A stretch of DNA of 64,000 nt, taken from positions 124,001 through 188,000 of the forward strand of contig NZ_JAHXBU010000091.1 in assembly GCF_020178975.1 (NCBI RefSeq), given 5' to 3'. Every line of letters starts with the position of its first letter. Positions within the stretch are counted from its first letter, which is position 1. Source of the stretch: Cesiribacter sp. SM1. GTDB lineage: Bacteria; Bacteroidota; Bacteroidia; Cytophagales; Cyclobacteriaceae. The position numbers were made by a program, and so were the translations under genes. Below, in pieces: positions 62,895 to 64,000 of this stretch. Under the pieces are notes generated by a model. It searched no databases. It was not told the DNA's origin and saw nothing but the letters and a program-made list of their open reading frames with translations.

Positions 62895-63068
62895 ATGATT
62901 CAGGATATTTTAGTCTGGCTACTTTTTATTATTGCACTGGGCTACATTGGTAAGCTCCTCTACAGCAACTTTAAGCCTAGTAAGGGGGCGGCCTGTCCCA
63001 GGGGCTGTGGCAGCTGCAGCGCAATCGACATAAAAAAAATAGAGGCACAACTCAGAGACAGGGCATAA
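62895..63068 (+). CDS. FeoB-associated Cys-rich membrane protein
   Basis: The start at 62895 follows the feoB stop by one base; a longer frame overlaps feoB. The 57-residue product has an N-terminal transmembrane helix (DILVWLLFIIALGYIGKLLY) and a Cys motif 'CPRGCGSCSAID'. This is the small protein common behind feoB in Bacteroidota, possibly binding iron or a cluster. The terminator stem begins in its last codons. Confidence 0.9.
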   Translation: MIQDILVWLLFIIALGYIGKLLYSNFKPSKGAACPRGCGSCSAIDIKKIEAQLRDRA

Positions 63069-63085
63069 AAGCCCTGTCTTTTTTT
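63056..63085 (+). terminator. Terminator of the feo operon
   Basis: AGACAGGGC / GCCCTGTCT (9 bp, six-base loop) followed by seven T. The stop codon of the Cys-rich gene lies in the loop. Confidence 0.92.
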
Positions 63086-63653
63086 CACCCAATATTTTCT
63101 GTACGCCCTTCTGTCTCTTTAATTCACCGCAGGCATCAACTTTTTTTTGAGCTAAAGCACCTGCACTTAAAACCATACTGTAATCACCCACTATGCTTTC
63201 TTTCACGGGAGCATTTTTACCCAAAATTGTACTACTAAAGTATTAGCCGTTAGCAGCAAATCAGGAAAAATGCTTATTTCCTCCTTTTTTGTAAACTCCT
63301 GGCCCCAACATTACATTGCACATTCGCTCCACAGATTTCCCCACCATTGTACTATTCTGCTGTTTTGAGTACTAAAACAATTCAGGTCTGTAGAAGCCTT
63401 CCACAAAACTCAGGCTTAATTTAACTGCAAGGCAGCTTTCAAGACCACACATTTTTTAAACTACGGCATTTACTAACGATCTGTCCCAACAAAAGGCACG
63501 GCAATTTTTTCGTGAGCTGCATGGCTTTAATATTGCAATAGTTCAGCAAAAATCTCTTGATCAGGCACTTACAGGAAGCACAACACCCTGGTAAGGAGTC
63601 TCTCGCAGAAGCTGAAGCTACACTATTAAAACCATTGCTTTAAAGACGGCTGC
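63086..63653. other. Long intergenic region before the last gene
   Basis: About 570 bp with no gene I can support. Two ATTGTACTA elements lie at 63227-63235 and 63346-63354; each is preceded by CCA two bases upstream and they are about 119 bp apart. They resemble the half-site of the operators at 5558 and 8183, but no palindrome is formed. Confidence 0.35.
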
Positions 63654-64000
63654 ATGAAAACATATTTATCTGCCAGATATTTAAAAGAATTTATTACAGG
63701 CTTTATCCTTACTGTTTTATTCCTTCTCTCCACCCCCCTACTGGCCCAGGACTGCGGATGCGACTATACCATTAGCACATCACAGGGTTATATCAAAGCC
63801 AGCGATGTACCAGCCATCAAACCTGGCAGCACAGTATGTATCAAAGCGGGTGTGCGCGGAAGACTGAAGCTGATGGGCTTCAAAGGCACAGCAGAACAGC
63901 CCATTACCTTTATCAACTGTGGCGGCAAAGTAATATTTGATAATACCACACAGGAGGGCACCTTCATATTCGAGAACAGCCGCTATTTCAGGGTTACAGG
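63654..64000 (+). CDS. Secreted protein, N-terminal fragment (runs off window)
   Basis: A signal peptide ending in 'LLAQDC' opens a frame of 115 complete codons that continues beyond the window. The visible mature part, 'CGCDYTISTSQGYIKASDVP' through 'GSTVCIKAGVRGRLKLMGFK', 'PITFINCGGKVIFDNTTQEG' and 'FIFENSRYFRVTG', has the strand pattern of right-handed parallel beta-helix proteins (for example pectate-lyase-like or PbH1 repeats). It is probably surface or secreted. The 570-bp gap upstream should hold its promoter. Confidence 0.75.
   Translation, partial: MKTYLSARYLKEFITGFILTVLFLLSTPLLAQDCGCDYTISTSQGYIKASDVPAIKPGSTVCIKAGVRGRLKLMGFKGTAEQPITFINCGGKVIFDNTTQEGTFIFENSRYFRVT

Noticed and set aside
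1-64000. CRISPR arrays, tRNA/rRNA genes, transposases, phage or plasmid genes
   Set aside because: None seen on reading both strands; small or degenerate copies could be missed without search tools.

Overview
The window looks like chromosomal DNA from a Bacteroidota bacterium, most likely order Cytophagales. The grounds are a SusC/SusD pair, PorT-era style lipoproteins with MKK…C signal peptides, LytS/LytTR and Rcp1-like two-component genes, TAnnTTTG-type -7 promoter elements, and a FeoB-associated Cys-rich protein. No rRNA, tRNA, CRISPR array, transposase or phage gene was seen, so most of the region reads as ordinary chromosome with several regulatory and surface modules.

Layout. 1-5.3 kb: an ECF sigma factor with the start of a probable anti-sigma gene, plus three surface lipoproteins. 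Three copies of one promoter-like motif (GGCAACGCTTTT, then GGTCTG, identical spacing) lie in front of these genes and define a candidate sigma regulon that includes the sigma operon itself. 5.5-10.4 kb: an outer-membrane beta-barrel receptor, then an ABC ATPase, permease, YtrA-type GntR repressor and 35-residue membrane peptide; a perfect palindrome before the receptor and a related site before the ABC operon suggest shared control. 10.4-14.5 kb: a sugar-dehydrogenase-like beta-propeller, a ferritin-like protein and small hypotheticals. 14.7-23.6 kb: pta-ackA, a universal stress protein, and a sensory operon with a FixL-like kinase carrying two putative heme PAS domains, an Rcp1-like regulator, a REC-histidine kinase and a REC-CRP/FNR fusion. 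Together these suggest an oxygen-limitation response linked to acetate fermentation.

23.7-41.2 kb: a lipoprotein, a membrane protein, three tandem LytS-type kinases (one has lost its phosphoacceptor His) with one LytTR regulator, a TolB-like propeller, NIPSNAP and DinB-like proteins, then a SusC-SusD-glycerophosphodiesterase-metallophosphoesterase operon that suggests uptake and hydrolysis of organic phosphodiesters, and an isochorismatase-fold protein lacking its catalytic triad. 41.2-49 kb: a HAMP-GAF membrane sensor without output domain, a hydroquinone-detoxification-like dioxygenase/esterase pair, an SDR dehydrogenase, a thioredoxin-fold protein, twin single-domain response regulators and a PAS-LuxR regulator.

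49.3-56.9 kb holds the most unusual system: five co-directional genes, SWIM zinc finger, DUF5691-like helical repeat protein, MoxR-type AAA+ ATPase, DUF5682-like protein and von Willebrand A protein. This is a recurring but functionally uncharacterised MoxR-VWA cassette. The window ends with two SDR enzymes flanking a GH13 trehalose-synthase-like enzyme, a feoA-feoB-Cys-rich ferrous iron operon behind a 23-bp palindromic operator, and the start of a secreted protein that runs off the end. All functions are inferred from reading the sequence; no database search was possible.
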